37,422 nucleotides of DNA, taken from positions 1 through 37,422 of the forward strand of contig CAZTAK010000022.1 of assembly GCA_964611585.1 (NCBI GenBank), given 5' to 3'. Every line of letters begins with the position of its first letter. Position 1 is the first letter of the stretch. The DNA is from CAZTAK01 sp964611585. GTDB taxonomy: Bacteria; Pseudomonadota; Alphaproteobacteria; SHVP01. The translations under genes and the position numbers were made by a program. The notes beneath the pieces are model-generated. The model saw only the letters and a list, made by a program, of their open reading frames with translations, did no database searches and was not told the DNA's origin. Below are positions 9,493 through 17,976 of this stretch, piece by piece.

Positions 9493-11025
9493 CTACAACG
9501 GGATGTTGTCGTGCTTCTTCCAGGGGTTTTCGAGTTTCTTGTTGCGCAGCATGGCGAGCGCGCGGCAGAGGCGGACGCGGGTGTCGCGCGGCATGATCAC
9601 GTCGTCGATGAATCCGCGGTGCCCGGCGATGAACGGGTTGGCAAAGCGGGCGCGGTATTCCTCGGTGCGCGCCTCGATCTTTTTGTCGTCGCCGAGTTCA
9701 TCGCGGAAGATGATCTCGACCGCGCCCTTGGGCCCCATCACCGCGATCTCGGCCGAGGGCCAGGCGTAGTTGATGTCGCCGCGCAAATGTTTCGAACTCA
9801 TGACATCGTAGGCGCCGCCATAGGCCTTGCGCGTAATCAACGTCACTTTGGGCACCGTCGCCTCGCCGAAAGCGAACAGGAGTTTCGACCCGTGCTTGAT
9901 GATGCCGCCGTATTCCTGCGCCGTGCCGGGCAGGAAGCCGGGCACATCGACGAAGGTGACGATGGGGATGTTGAAGCAGTCGCAGAAACGCACGAACCGC
10001 GCCGCCTTGCGGCTTGAATCGATATCCAGGCATCCGGCCAGCACCAATGGCTGGTTCGCCACCACGCCGACCGGGTGGCCGCCCATGCGCGCGAACCCGA
10101 CGACGATGTTCTTGGCGAAATCGGGTTGAATCTCGAAAAAGTCTCCTTCGTCCACGACTTTCTCGATCAGCTCCTTGATGTCGTAGGGCTTGGCCGGGTC
10201 GGCCGGCACCAGCGAATCGAGAGACTCTTCCACCCGGTCCACCGGGTCTTCGGTCGGCCGCACCGGCGGCGCCTCGCGATTGGAAAGCGGCAGGAAATCG
10301 AACAGGCGCCGCACCTGAACCAGCGTGTCGACATCGTTTTCAAAGGCGAGATCGGCGACCGACGATTTACTGGTGTGGGTGACGGCACCGCCAAGCTCTT
10401 CGTGGGTGACCACTTCGTGGGTCACTGTTTTGACCACGTCGGGGCCGGTCACGAACATGTACGACGTGTCCTTGACCATGAAAATAAAATCCGTCATCGC
10501 CGGGGCATAGACCGCCCCGCCCGCGCACGGGCCCATGATGACCGAAATCTGCGGCACCACGCCTGAGCTCATGATCGTGCGCTGGAACACGTCGGCGTAA
10601 CCGGCCAGCGAGGCGACCCCTTCCTGGATGCGCGCGCCGCCCGAATCGTTGAGGCCAATTACCGGTGCGCCGACGTTCATCGCCTGATCCATGATCTTGC
10701 AGATCTTTTCGGCGTGGGTTTCCGACAACGAACCCCCGAACACGGTGAAATCCTGGCTGAACACGAACACGATGCGCCCGTTGATGGTGCCGTATCCGGT
10801 CACCACGCCGTCGCCGGGCACTTTTTGATCGGCCATGCCGAAATCGCTGTTGCGGTGTTCGACGAACATGTCGAACTCCTCGAACGAGCCCGGATCGAGC
10901 AGCACTTCGAGGCGTTCGCGCGCAGTCAGTTTGCCCTTGGCGTGCTGGGCGTCGATGCGGCGCTCGCCCCCGCCGACGTGAGCGGCGGCCCGTTTCTCTT
11001 CGAGGGCACGGATGATGTGTTGCAT
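9493..11025 (-). CDS. pccB: Propionyl-CoA carboxylase beta (carboxyltransferase) subunit
   Basis: 510 residues, the usual PccB length. Crotonase-like N and C carboxyltransferase domains are seen. KLTARERLEVLLDPGSFEEFDMFVEHR-like text opens the N domain, followed by VFSQDFTVFGGSLSETHA, NDSGGARIQEGV, GPCAGGAVYAPAMTDFIFMV and VTGPDVVKTVT. The C domain has DVPGFLPGTAQEYGGIIKHG and ITRKAYGGAYDVMSSKHLRGD. These match PccB better than MccB or AccD. It transfers carboxyl from biotin to propionyl-CoA in a PccA6B6 complex. It is separated from pccA by about 1.2 kb holding the GIY-YIG gene on the other strand, whereas the two are often adjacent. It lies 150 bases downstream of the ATP12 gene. Confidence 0.95.
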   Translation of the reverse strand: MQHIIRALEEKRAAAHVGGGERRIDAQHAKGKLTARERLEVLLDPGSFEEFDMFVEHRNSDFGMADQKVPGDGVVTGYGTINGRIVFVFSQDFTVFGGSLSETHAEKICKIMDQAMNVGAPVIGLNDSGGARIQEGVASLAGYADVFQRTIMSSGVVPQISVIMGPCAGGAVYAPAMTDFIFMVKDTSYMFVTGPDVVKTVTHEVVTHEELGGAVTHTSKSSVADLAFENDVDTLVQVRRLFDFLPLSNREAPPVRPTEDPVDRVEESLDSLVPADPAKPYDIKELIEKVVDEGDFFEIQPDFAKNIVVGFARMGGHPVGVVANQPLVLAGCLDIDSSRKAARFVRFCDCFNIPIVTFVDVPGFLPGTAQEYGGIIKHGSKLLFAFGEATVPKVTLITRKAYGGAYDVMSSKHLRGDINYAWPSAEIAVMGPKGAVEIIFRDELGDDKKIEARTEEYRARFANPFIAGHRGFIDDVIMPRDTRVRLCRALAMLRNKKLENPWKKHDNIPL

Positions 11026-11128
11026 TTAAGGCTCTCCGGGGGGACGGCGCGCGAAAGTCGTGCCGGAAACCTAGCCAAGGATGGCGGCGCGCACCAGCGG
11101 CAACAGGCGGGGGCGCCCGCGGCGGGAC

Positions 11129-11183
11129 GCGAGCGCCGGCCCTTGGGCGGTCCCCAAGCGGTATTCAGGCGGTTCTCAGGCGG
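11129..11183. repeat. Five degenerate 11-bp tandem units
   Basis: Read on the plus strand there are five successive 11-mers, each ending in CGG: GCGAGCGCCGG, CCCTTGGGCGG, TCCCCAAGCGG, TATTCAGGCGG, TTCTCAGGCGG. The last two agree at 8 of 11 positions. The array begins in the last codons of the ATP12 gene and extends into the ATP12-pccB gap. CTTGGG/CCCAAG inside units 2-3 can also pair as a 6-bp hairpin with a 5-base loop. An 11-bp period is close to one helix turn. It may be chance in GC-rich DNA. Confidence 0.4.
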
Positions 11184-11871
11184 AAAGTAGAGCCAGAAAC
11201 CGGGCGGCGGCCTCGAAGTCGCGCCGCCGGGTCGCCGCCGCCGCCGCCTCGGCGTCTTCGCCCCAGCGTGCGGTCTGGTGGTCCTCCTCGAGACGCGAGA
11301 GCGCCCAGGCATCGTCCACGCCGCAGGCCCCGCGCAACACCGCGAGCGCCAGCACCAGCGAGCCCGAAATCTGTACCAGGCTGCGAAGCGCCGTAAGCTG
11401 CCAGGTATCGCAGGCGGCAACGGCGGCGCGCAGCGCCGTTTGCGCGTCTTCATCCTGCGCCACGGGGATCACCCCCTCGGTCACGGCGAGGCGTGCGCCG
11501 AAGGTTCGTTCGGCCCAATCGAGCCACGGCTGCCAGGCGGTGTGCTGTTTCTGCGCCAGTTCGCCGGGAGCTTCGGCACGGTGGCATAACAGATCGGACT
11601 CGGCAAAAGCCGCAACCTCATCCACGACGCCGCTGCGCGCCTGCGCGACGTTGTCGAGGGCGGTGCAGGCGAGCCGCATCAGCGGCATGGTTTCAGGGAG
11701 GATTTCGCCCTCTTGCGCTGACCATTCCGCGGCGACGGCTTCTGAAAGCGCGCGGCCGAGAAGGTCCAGCGGCTGGCCCGCCGGGGTGCGCAAGGCCTTG
11801 CCGTCGAGGCAAACCGTGTGCCGGTCGCCTTCGTCAACCGCCTCGGCCTTTTTGTAGATGCGCCGGGTCAT
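11176..11871 (-). CDS. ATP12 family F1-ATPase assembly chaperone
   Basis: 231 residues with the ATP12 pattern: MTRRIYKKAEAVDEGDRHTVCLDGKALRTPAGQPL at the N end, AVAAEWSAQEGEILPETMPLMRLACTALD, LLCHRAEAPGELAQKQHTAWQPWLDW, and a C-terminal EEDHQTARWGEDAEA. In mitochondria ATP12 binds free F1 alpha subunit and helps it assemble; alphaproteobacterial relatives are presumed to do the same in the cytoplasm. Its ATG overlaps the asmA stop by four bases (ATGA), implying translational coupling to the gene upstream. In many relatives it follows rluC and the HAD phosphatase, as it does here apart from asmA. Confidence 0.93.
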   Translation of the reverse strand: MTRRIYKKAEAVDEGDRHTVCLDGKALRTPAGQPLDLLGRALSEAVAAEWSAQEGEILPETMPLMRLACTALDNVAQARSGVVDEVAAFAESDLLCHRAEAPGELAQKQHTAWQPWLDWAERTFGARLAVTEGVIPVAQDEDAQTALRAAVAACDTWQLTALRSLVQISGSLVLALAVLRGACGVDDAWALSRLEEDHQTARWGEDAEAAAAATRRRDFEAAARFLALLSA

Positions 11872-14800
11872 GGGTTACCCAACGCGCGGTCGATGGTGCG
11901 GCCGATGCCGCGAATGACATCGCCGACGGCCCCGCCCTGGGTCTCTGATTCTTGCGCCGGGTCGCCCGCCATCGCCGCCACGCACGGGTTGCGTTCGGCG
12001 GTTACCGCCTCGATTACCGGCACCAGCAGCACCAGCGGATTGACCAGCGCCCCCAGTGTCGTCAGCACTTTCTTGCCGAGGCCCGCGGGCGTCGGTTCAA
12101 TCGTCGGATCGCGGAAGGTGCCGCCGAGATGGACCGGCACCGCGAGGTCGAGCAGCCGGAGTTCCTTCGGGCGCGGCGTTAGAATCATATCGAAAGTTTC
12201 CTTCCCGAGATCGAGGCTACCCCGCCCCAACAGGCTCATCCGCTGCGTGTCGAGCAGCAACGCCTCGGTCGAGGCGACGCCGCCCTCGACCGTCCAGTCG
12301 GCGACCGCGCAGTTAATGCTGGCGCTGTCAAGATTGGAGATGAAGGGGGCCACCTGGCGAAGCAATCCACCCTCGAACAAAAGATAGTCGGTTTCGTGAA
12401 GGGTTCCCGCGCCGACCACACCGCGCACGTTCCCGTTGAGGCTGGCGGCGAGCGCCCGCGCCGTCGCGCCGCGCCCGTCAAGTTTAGCGGCAAGTTCCAT
12501 CGGCGCTTCCAGATAGGGTTGGGCGCCGACGATGCGTAGCAGCCCGGCGCTGTCGAGGCGTTCCCCCGCAAACTCGAGCCGCAGCACCAGTTCGGGATCG
12601 CGCGCCGCCAGCGCCCCGGCGACGCCGATTGCACCGTCTCCGACTCGAAAATCCAGTTTGCCGATGTCGAGCACGCCGGTTTTGAGGCTTGCAGCGAGGG
12701 AAAGGCCGACGATGTCGGTGCCGCGCAAGCGCATCGCCGCGATACCGGCCTCAATCGTGCCTTCGGCCTGCCACCAGAGCGCAAGCGGCAAAGGGGTCTC
12801 CGGGAAGACCCGGGGGCCGGGCTCGGCTTCCGCGCCCTCGCCGTCATCATCATCACCGTTGGGCGCAAGGCCGGGAAAAAGCGAATCGAGATCGAGAACC
12901 CGCGATGCAACAGTCGCATCGATGCGCGGCAGGTCGCCGCCGCGCTCGATTACGATGGTGCCCGAGAGATCGCTGCCACCGAGACGGGCGTCCACGCCGG
13001 AAAACTGAATCCGCATGTCCTGCCGGCTAACCCCGGCCGAAACCGAAAAAGGTTGCGCCACCGGGACCGTGGTACCGGCCAGCGCCGCCGCAGCGGCAAG
13101 GTCCGGTCCTTCGACGTGGAACGATCCACCGAACGCGCCGCTCTCGGGAAAGGCCGCAAGCGAGCCGCTGCCCTCACCGGTAACGTTGCCGAGCCGGAAC
13201 GAACCGGAGATCGGAAACGGTAAGCCTGTGGCCCACGCGGCGAGCGACGGCAGGCGCAGACTGGTTTCGAGGCCTTCGCCCCGGAATTGTCCCCGCCCCT
13301 CGATGCGCAGCGCCAGCGGCGTCATCTCGGCGGACATCTCGCTGATGGCGGCTTCGAGACCGTGCCCGTCCGCCCATCCAAGGCGGCCGTCATGCACTTC
13401 CACGGTGCCGCGGACCGAGGCCAGCAATTCGGCCGCCTCGCGCCCCTGAAAACTCAATTGCGCCCGTGCCCGCCCGGATAACGTGAGGGAATCGGGCACG
13501 CCGAGAAGCCGCAGAACCGGTGTGAAGTCGGCATTCACCGTCTCCAGCGAAACGCTCAGCGCCGGAATCGTGTCGGCCGATTCGATGCGCCCGCGACCGG
13601 CGATCGCGATCCCTTCGATCACACCCGCGAACGCCGGGATGTCGAGGCGACCCCGATTGAGGGACATTTCAAATTCGATTGCGCGGGCTTCGCGCCCGGC
13701 GGCACGCACCCGTTCCGCCCGCAACCGGAGTTCGCCGTCGAACGCGGCCACTTCGCGGGCAAGGGTTTCGATCGGCCACGCGGCCCCATCCGGAGCGTTC
13801 CCGCCGCCGACCGCGCTCCCGGCAACGTCCATGATGGCGTCGAGATCGAGAACATCCGATTCGATGACCGCGCCGAAACGGGGCCGGGCCCCGCCCCAAG
13901 TAAAGTCAACATCGCCGGCGAGATCGGTGGACCCATATTCGACCGCGGCGCCGGTCAGGAACACGGAACTGTCGCCGAACCGGATCCGGCCAACTGCCGT
14001 CACTGGCGCGGCCACTGGTGCGGGCGCGTTGAAGCCTGCCAGCGCTATCACCGGCGCCGGATCGTCGCTTTGCAGGTCGAAGGCAAAGGCCGCCCCTTCG
14101 AGCTGCGCACCTCCGAGCGCGCCGTGCAGCCGCAGGGTTGTGCCGGGAACCTCAAGAATGGCCTCGAGCGGGATTGCGCCAGCGGTATCGAGAGGGGCGG
14201 CGACGCCGCCGGTCCGCCCCGAAAGGCGAAGCGGCAGGCCCGGCAGCGCCCCCTCGCCCTCGAATAGCGCCCCCTCGCTCTCGAATAGAATGTCGCCGCC
14301 AGCGGCTGCAATCTCGAGGCCGAGACGGCCCGGGACCAGCCTGACCGCGCCAGGCGCAGACTCCGCGGTGGGCCGCGCCGTAAGCAACACGGTGCCGGCG
14401 AGCGACCGCAACAACGCCTCGGGCGTTGTTCCAGACGCGCTCAAAGAAAGTTCCGCATCGAACGCCGGCACGATCAGCCCGGGCCAGTCGCGCGGCACAC
14501 CCAGAACGGCAGGATCGAGCGCAGCGACCGAAAGGGCAAGCGACCACGAGTCCCCCTCCCCCGTCCGCGACACTGTGCCGCCGATCACGGCCCCGGCAAT
14601 CGCCGCCTTTTCGATCTCGATCCGAAGCGCGCCTGCGTCGATGTTTGCGCCCAGAGAGACATCTTCGATTGCGGTGCCCGGCACCTGCACCCGATCGGCA
14701 CGGAAACGAAGATCGCCGTCGGCTCGTTCCATCAAACCGGTTGGCAGCACCCGGTCCAACGGCCAGAACAGGATCGCTTCAGCTGGCGTCGCGCTCGACA

Positions 14801-15770
14801 ATAGTTGTTCGGCGTCGATCAGCCGCGAAGCGAGATCGAATTGCACGCGCAACCGGGCGCCGCGCCAATCGGCGCCGATGCTGCCCGACACGTCGCTCGA
14901 CCCGATACGCGCCCGCAGTCCGGTCAGTTCCATCGCCTCCACACTGCCGGCGAGTTGGGCCACCGCGGCGAAACCAAGTCCGGGCGACAATTCGAACCCG
15001 GCGAGACGGGCAAGGCGCGCCGCGTCGGCACCCTCGGCCGACAGCGCAATATCGAAATCGCCAAGGTCCAAGGGTGCCCCGAGCCGGCCGGCCGCCGTCA
15101 GGCGAAATGCCGGACTTTCGATTCGTGCGTTCACCACCCCCGCACGATTTGCTATCAGATCGGTGGCGGACGGTATTTTCGCTATGATTTCAAATGCTTG
15201 TGCATGAACCAAAGCCTCGGCCTCGATCCCGATCGGGGCCGCGCCGTCGCCAATCGCAATCGTCACCAGGCGCAGTTGGAGGCGCGGCGCGGCGGCGCCG
15301 GCGCCACCGCGGTAGGTCACCGCCAGTCCGCGCACCGCGATCACGTCGGGCAGCGGCGGCCGTGTGTCTTCCGCCCCCGCATCGAGATCCCAGTTGCGGC
15401 GGCCGGCAGCATCGGTTTCGAGATGAACCGCGACGTCTTCGATTGCAATGCTGTCGATCACGAGGTCGCCGCGCATCAGCGGCAGAAGACGGAACTGAAC
15501 CGTGGCCTCGCCGATTCGCACAAGTTTCGGCGCCTGGCCCCAATGAGTGTTGGCAAGGTGTACGTCGCGCGCCATGATCGCCGGACGCAACGAAAACGCA
15601 ATCCCGATGTCGCCGCCGATCGTCACGCTGCGTCCGGCGGCGGCGGTTAACGCCTCTTCGGCCAGGGCACGATAGCGTTCGAGGTCGACGCTCGCGAGGA
15701 AGACGGCAATACCGCCAAGCACAAGCACGACAAACGCCGCCACGGCGGCAACGATGTATCCGATCCGCAT
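11868..15770 (-). CDS. AsmA family envelope protein
   Basis: 1300 residues. One N-terminal membrane anchor (about 5-29, YIVAAVAAFVVLVLGGIAVF) is followed by the AsmA N region: YRALAEEALTAAAGRSVTI, IMARDVHLANTHWGQ, IGEATVQFRLLPLMRGDLVIDSI. A very long repetitive beta-rich body follows (repeated blocks such as GGSDLSGTIVIERGGDLPRIDATVASRVLDLD). The C-terminal AsmA domain reads MELAAKLDGRGATARALAASLNG, VGAGTLHETDYLLFEGGLLRQ and FDMILTPRPKELRLLDLAVPVHLGGTFRDPTIEP. AsmA proteins are inner-membrane-anchored periplasmic proteins thought to act in outer-membrane assembly or lipid movement. It is larger than E. coli AsmA (617). A Gly-rich amphipathic tail (VIRGIGRTIDRALG) ends it. The gene is coupled to ATP12. 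Confidence 0.9.
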   Translation of the reverse strand: MRIGYIVAAVAAFVVLVLGGIAVFLASVDLERYRALAEEALTAAAGRSVTIGGDIGIAFSLRPAIMARDVHLANTHWGQAPKLVRIGEATVQFRLLPLMRGDLVIDSIAIEDVAVHLETDAAGRRNWDLDAGAEDTRPPLPDVIAVRGLAVTYRGGAGAAAPRLQLRLVTIAIGDGAAPIGIEAEALVHAQAFEIIAKIPSATDLIANRAGVVNARIESPAFRLTAAGRLGAPLDLGDFDIALSAEGADAARLARLAGFELSPGLGFAAVAQLAGSVEAMELTGLRARIGSSDVSGSIGADWRGARLRVQFDLASRLIDAEQLLSSATPAEAILFWPLDRVLPTGLMERADGDLRFRADRVQVPGTAIEDVSLGANIDAGALRIEIEKAAIAGAVIGGTVSRTGEGDSWSLALSVAALDPAVLGVPRDWPGLIVPAFDAELSLSASGTTPEALLRSLAGTVLLTARPTAESAPGAVRLVPGRLGLEIAAAGGDILFESEGALFEGEGALPGLPLRLSGRTGGVAAPLDTAGAIPLEAILEVPGTTLRLHGALGGAQLEGAAFAFDLQSDDPAPVIALAGFNAPAPVAAPVTAVGRIRFGDSSVFLTGAAVEYGSTDLAGDVDFTWGGARPRFGAVIESDVLDLDAIMDVAGSAVGGGNAPDGAAWPIETLAREVAAFDGELRLRAERVRAAGREARAIEFEMSLNRGRLDIPAFAGVIEGIAIAGRGRIESADTIPALSVSLETVNADFTPVLRLLGVPDSLTLSGRARAQLSFQGREAAELLASVRGTVEVHDGRLGWADGHGLEAAISEMSAEMTPLALRIEGRGQFRGEGLETSLRLPSLAAWATGLPFPISGSFRLGNVTGEGSGSLAAFPESGAFGGSFHVEGPDLAAAAALAGTTVPVAQPFSVSAGVSRQDMRIQFSGVDARLGGSDLSGTIVIERGGDLPRIDATVASRVLDLDSLFPGLAPNGDDDDGEGAEAEPGPRVFPETPLPLALWWQAEGTIEAGIAAMRLRGTDIVGLSLAASLKTGVLDIGKLDFRVGDGAIGVAGALAARDPELVLRLEFAGERLDSAGLLRIVGAQPYLEAPMELAAKLDGRGATARALAASLNGNVRGVVGAGTLHETDYLLFEGGLLRQVAPFISNLDSASINCAVADWTVEGGVASTEALLLDTQRMSLLGRGSLDLGKETFDMILTPRPKELRLLDLAVPVHLGGTFRDPTIEPTPAGLGKKVLTTLGALVNPLVLLVPVIEAVTAERNPCVAAMAGDPAQESETQGGAVGDVIRGIGRTIDRALGNP

Positions 15771-16002
15771 CTATCGCCCGGACCCAAAGAGAAACTTCCA
15801 CACCGGCCAGACTGGTGCGGGATTCACGCTAGCATATGGGGATGTTCGCGCCAGGATTCAGCGCCGCCGGAAAGGCCGGGCGAAAACCGGCAAGGGTCTC
15901 GTCCGTGATCCAGTACCGGCGTTCGGAGACGCGGGAATAAAGACTAACCATCGAAAAGAATCGAACACAATCAAAAAGCTATCCTCGCGTTACCGGCTGA
16001 CA
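15771..16002. other. Non-coding gap upstream of asmA
   Basis: With the adjoining fossil frame this makes a 361-base stretch between asmA and the HAD phosphatase gene. I see no RNA gene and no convincing promoter. TATGCT (minus strand, near 15830) is at most a weak -10 for asmA. The part near 15940-15980 is noticeably AT-richer than its surroundings. Confidence 0.5.
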
Positions 16003-16131
16003 TCATGGGATCGAATGGCCGCCGTTGCCCTTCTCGTTGCCGCCGCCGAGAGTACGGCCGATGGAGCGCCCGATTCCGCGGATGGCACCGCCGATGCCGC
16101 GTTCGGTCTGCGCCGGCGACGGTGCGTATCT
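16003..16131 (-). pseudogene. AsmA-tail-like fossil frame directly after the HAD phosphatase stop
   Basis: In the same frame as the upstream phosphatase gene, immediately after its TGA, an open stretch of 42 codons ends at TGA 16003-16005. It reads ..YAPSPAQTERGIGGAIRGIG then RSIGRTLGGGN. The C-terminus of the neighbouring AsmA protein reads DPAQESETQGGAVGDVIRGI then GRTIDRALGNP. The shared PAQ-x-(I/V)xGxxIRGIGR(S/T)IxRxLG core is also similar at DNA level (about 36 of 48 bases by eye). It looks like the 3' end of a lost second asmA copy, or a tail once joined to the phosphatase. No start codon or Shine-Dalgarno supports separate expression. Confidence 0.5.
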
Positions 16132-16818
16132 TCATGCTGTTGAATCCATTGTTTGTTGAACCAAACCGGGCAGGCCGGCAAAGGTCTTTGCAATACCTCC
16201 GGCGCCCGCGCGGCGCAGGTCGGCCGGTGGATGGTAGCCCCACGAAACGCCAATTCCGGCGACGCCAGCGTTGACCGCCATTTCCATATCGTAGACCGAA
16301 TCGCCCACGAACACGGTTTCATGCGGGCCTATCCCGGTTTCGTCCATGGCACGGCAGAGCATTTCCGGGTGCGGTTTGCCGGCGTTGAAATCGGCCGTCT
16401 GCAAAGTGGCAAAAAAGCCATCCAGCCGGTGGCGCTCAAGGGTCGCGACCAGGCCCCGGCGGCCCTTGCCGGTGGCGACACCCAGCACGTACCCGGCGCG
16501 CGCCAATGCCTGGAGGCTGTCGCGGGCACCGGGATAGGCTGCCTCGCTGCCGGCGTGATCGGCCAGGGCCTGCGGGTGGGTGCTGCGATAGGTGGCGACC
16601 AGACGTTCGTAGCGGTCCGAGTCATGTCCGGGCGCGAGATGCGCCACCGCGTCGTGCAGGGAAAGTCCGATCACGCGGCGAACGGCGCCGGCACCCGGCG
16701 GTAGTAAATTCTCAGACTCAAACGCCTTCGCCATCGCCGCGACGATGGTGCGCTGGCTATCGACCAGGGTACCGTCGCAGTCGAATACAACCAGGCGGAG
16801 GGGCGAATTTGATGGCAT
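16132..16818 (-). CDS. HAD-family hydrolase, phosphoglycolate phosphatase-like
   Basis: 228 residues, the usual length for Gph-like HAD subfamily I enzymes. Motif I is VVFDCDGTLVDS (nucleophile and acid/base Asp). The helical cap is about residues 20-85. Motif II is GVATGK, motif III lysine is in NAGKPHPEML, and motif IV is VFVGDSVYDMEMA. WGYHPPADLRRAGA is the usual post-motif IV segment. Such proteins hydrolyse small phosphomonoesters such as 2-phosphoglycolate; the exact substrate is not visible. In related genomes this gene follows the RluA-family synthase and precedes ATP12. Here queF, the cyclase gene and asmA separate them. The stop is followed in frame by an AsmA-tail-like fossil. Confidence 0.9.
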   Translation of the reverse strand: MPSNSPLRLVVFDCDGTLVDSQRTIVAAMAKAFESENLLPPGAGAVRRVIGLSLHDAVAHLAPGHDSDRYERLVATYRSTHPQALADHAGSEAAYPGARDSLQALARAGYVLGVATGKGRRGLVATLERHRLDGFFATLQTADFNAGKPHPEMLCRAMDETGIGPHETVFVGDSVYDMEMAVNAGVAGIGVSWGYHPPADLRRAGAGGIAKTFAGLPGLVQQTMDSTA

Positions 16819-17172
16819 CCGCAGCGTCCCGAACCGTTGTGCAGTGCGACATTATGCCACACGACGGGCTCCGCGGCGGCGTCTATAACAAAAAGTCATC
16901 GGCAAGCATGCATAATAGAAGACGGTCAAAGCGATTTTAGCTGTCTTCTGGCTTTGCCTAGGTAAAGCAACGAATTGCTGCGGCGTGTTCTAATCCCCCC
17001 GGAGCGTCGCGGCAAAGTTCTCCGGCGTCCTGCGGTTTCCGTAGGGCGCCGGGAACACTTTAGGGGTTAACATACATTTCGCCCGTCCTCGCGTTGCCGC
17101 CCGCTATGGGTTCGCCCTGAGGCTGGCGCCGGTTTTCATGGTATATCGGGCGCAACCCATGGGGAGGACCGC
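16819..17172. other. Divergent gap between the HAD phosphatase gene and queF
   Basis: 354 bases with no gene that I recognise. It holds several inverted repeats. One is AGAAGAC/GTCTTCT with a 19-base interval at about 16917-16949. A second is AGCAA-cgaa-TTGCT at about 16966-16979. The strongest is the hairpin at 17017-17056, described separately. CATAAT (minus strand, about 16850-16855) and TATATC (plus strand, about 17141-17146) are possible -10 boxes for the two genes but have no good -35 partner. Confidence 0.5.
17017..17056 (+). promoter_or_regulatory. Strong hairpin upstream of queF
   Basis: Positions 17022-17035 pair with 17039-17052 over 14 bases around a TTT loop. The stem is extended by GTTC (17017-17020) with GAAC (17053-17056) past one bulged T. 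Two pairs, 17028:17046 and 17032:17042, are T-G and G-T. They are G-U wobbles in plus-strand RNA but A-C mismatches in minus-strand RNA, so the structure favours a transcript in the queF direction. No T run follows, so it is not a normal terminator. I could not fit it to a preQ1 aptamer. Confidence 0.5.
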
Positions 17173-17628
17173 GTGCCCGACGAAACCCTGACCCAGCTCG
17201 GCCAAGCAGCCGACCTGGCGGCCTCGCCCGAGGCCGCCACCCTGGAGCGGGTCTCCAACCCGCAGGCCGGAACGCTGTATCTCGTGCGCTTTACCTGCTC
17301 CGAATTTACCAGCCTTTGCCCGATTACCGGCCAACCCGATTTCGCTCATCTGGTCATCGACTATGCACCCGGCGAGTGGCTGGTGGAGAGCAAATCGCTG
17401 AAGCTCTATCTGGGTTCGTTCCGCAACCACGGCGCCTTTCACGAAGACTGCACAGTGACAATCGCCAAGCGCCTGGAAAAGGAGATCGCGCCGACGTGGC
17501 TGCGGATCGGCGGTTATTTTTTTCCGCGCGGCGGCATTCCGATCGATGTGTTCTACCAGAGCGCTCCGCCACCTGACGGCCTGTGGCTGCCGGACCAGGG
17601 CGTCGCCCCCTACCGCGGCCGCGGCTAG
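17173..17628 (+). CDS. queF: NADPH-dependent 7-cyano-7-deazaguanine (preQ0) reductase QueF
   Basis: 151 residues, the short single-domain type. The catalytic Cys is in FTCSEFTSLCPITGQPDFAHL, with the conserved Asp following. The signature QueF motif is ESKSLKLYLGSFRNHGAFHED. RIGGYFFPRGGIPIDVFY closes the fold. It reduces the nitrile of preQ0 to preQ1, the base inserted into tRNA on the way to queuosine. The start is GTG 17173-17175, decided by a strong GGGGAGGA at 17161-17168. No other queuosine gene is in the window. It converges with the cyclase/bactofilin gene, stops 19 bases apart. Confidence 0.96.
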   Translation: MPDETLTQLGQAADLAASPEAATLERVSNPQAGTLYLVRFTCSEFTSLCPITGQPDFAHLVIDYAPGEWLVESKSLKLYLGSFRNHGAFHEDCTVTIAKRLEKEIAPTWLRIGGYFFPRGGIPIDVFYQSAPPPDGLWLPDQGVAPYRGRG

Positions 17629-17647
17629 AAAAATACCGGCCCCCGGT
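17629..17647 (-). terminator. Intrinsic terminator after the cyclase/bactofilin gene
   Basis: On the minus strand ACCGG-GGG-CCGGT (17635-17647) is followed directly by ATTTTT (17634-17629). The hairpin touches the stop codon of the bactofilin-like fragment. It also lies just past the queF stop, but the T run points only leftward. Confidence 0.65.
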
Positions 17648-17976
17648 CAGGCGGTCCGGCGCGTGCCCCGAATCTCGCCGATATGATTCAGTTCGCCGCC
17701 GTAATCGATGACGTCGCCCTTGATCCTCCCAAGCATGGTGACCGACGAGCCCGGTTCGAGGGTGAGGTCGCCCTTGATTTCGCCGGTCAGTTTGAGCGAA
17801 ACACCGGATTTTACGGTGGCACCGCCCTTGACCTCGCCGAACATACGGATGTCTTTTTCGAACACGGTCCCGCCGGGCAAATCGCCGAACTTCAGTTCGC
17901 GGTGACGGAAGGCAGGGTGCGATGCGCCGCCGTGATCGCGATACCAGATGAGCCCGACGATCAGACCGATGACCAA
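17647..17976 (-). pseudogene. Detached 3' part of the cyclase gene: membrane helix plus bactofilin-like beta-helix
   Basis: 109 codons are open from a TTG at 17974-17976. There is no Shine-Dalgarno and the segment begins in the middle of a membrane helix (VIGLIVGLIWYRDHGG), so it is unlikely to be an independent gene. The rest carries short beta-helix repeats typical of bactofilin/polymer-forming proteins: FGEVKGGATVKSGVSLKL, TGEIKGDLTLEPGSSVTM, LGRIKGDVIDYGGELNHI, GEIRG. Bactofilins polymerise into membrane-associated filaments. The segment continues in frame from the upstream cyclase gene once one copy of the 26-bp duplication at 18001-18052 is removed. It is the C-terminal domain of that protein, cut off by frameshift. 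Confidence 0.75.

Noticed and set aside
13483..15207. 574-codon plus-strand frame inside the asmA region
   Set aside because: Ser/Ala/Arg-rich low-complexity translation typical of an opposite-strand shadow of a long gene.
16955..17172. preQ1 riboswitch upstream of queF
   Set aside because: I could not find the conserved preQ1-I loop and tail sequence; only an unrelated strong hairpin is present.
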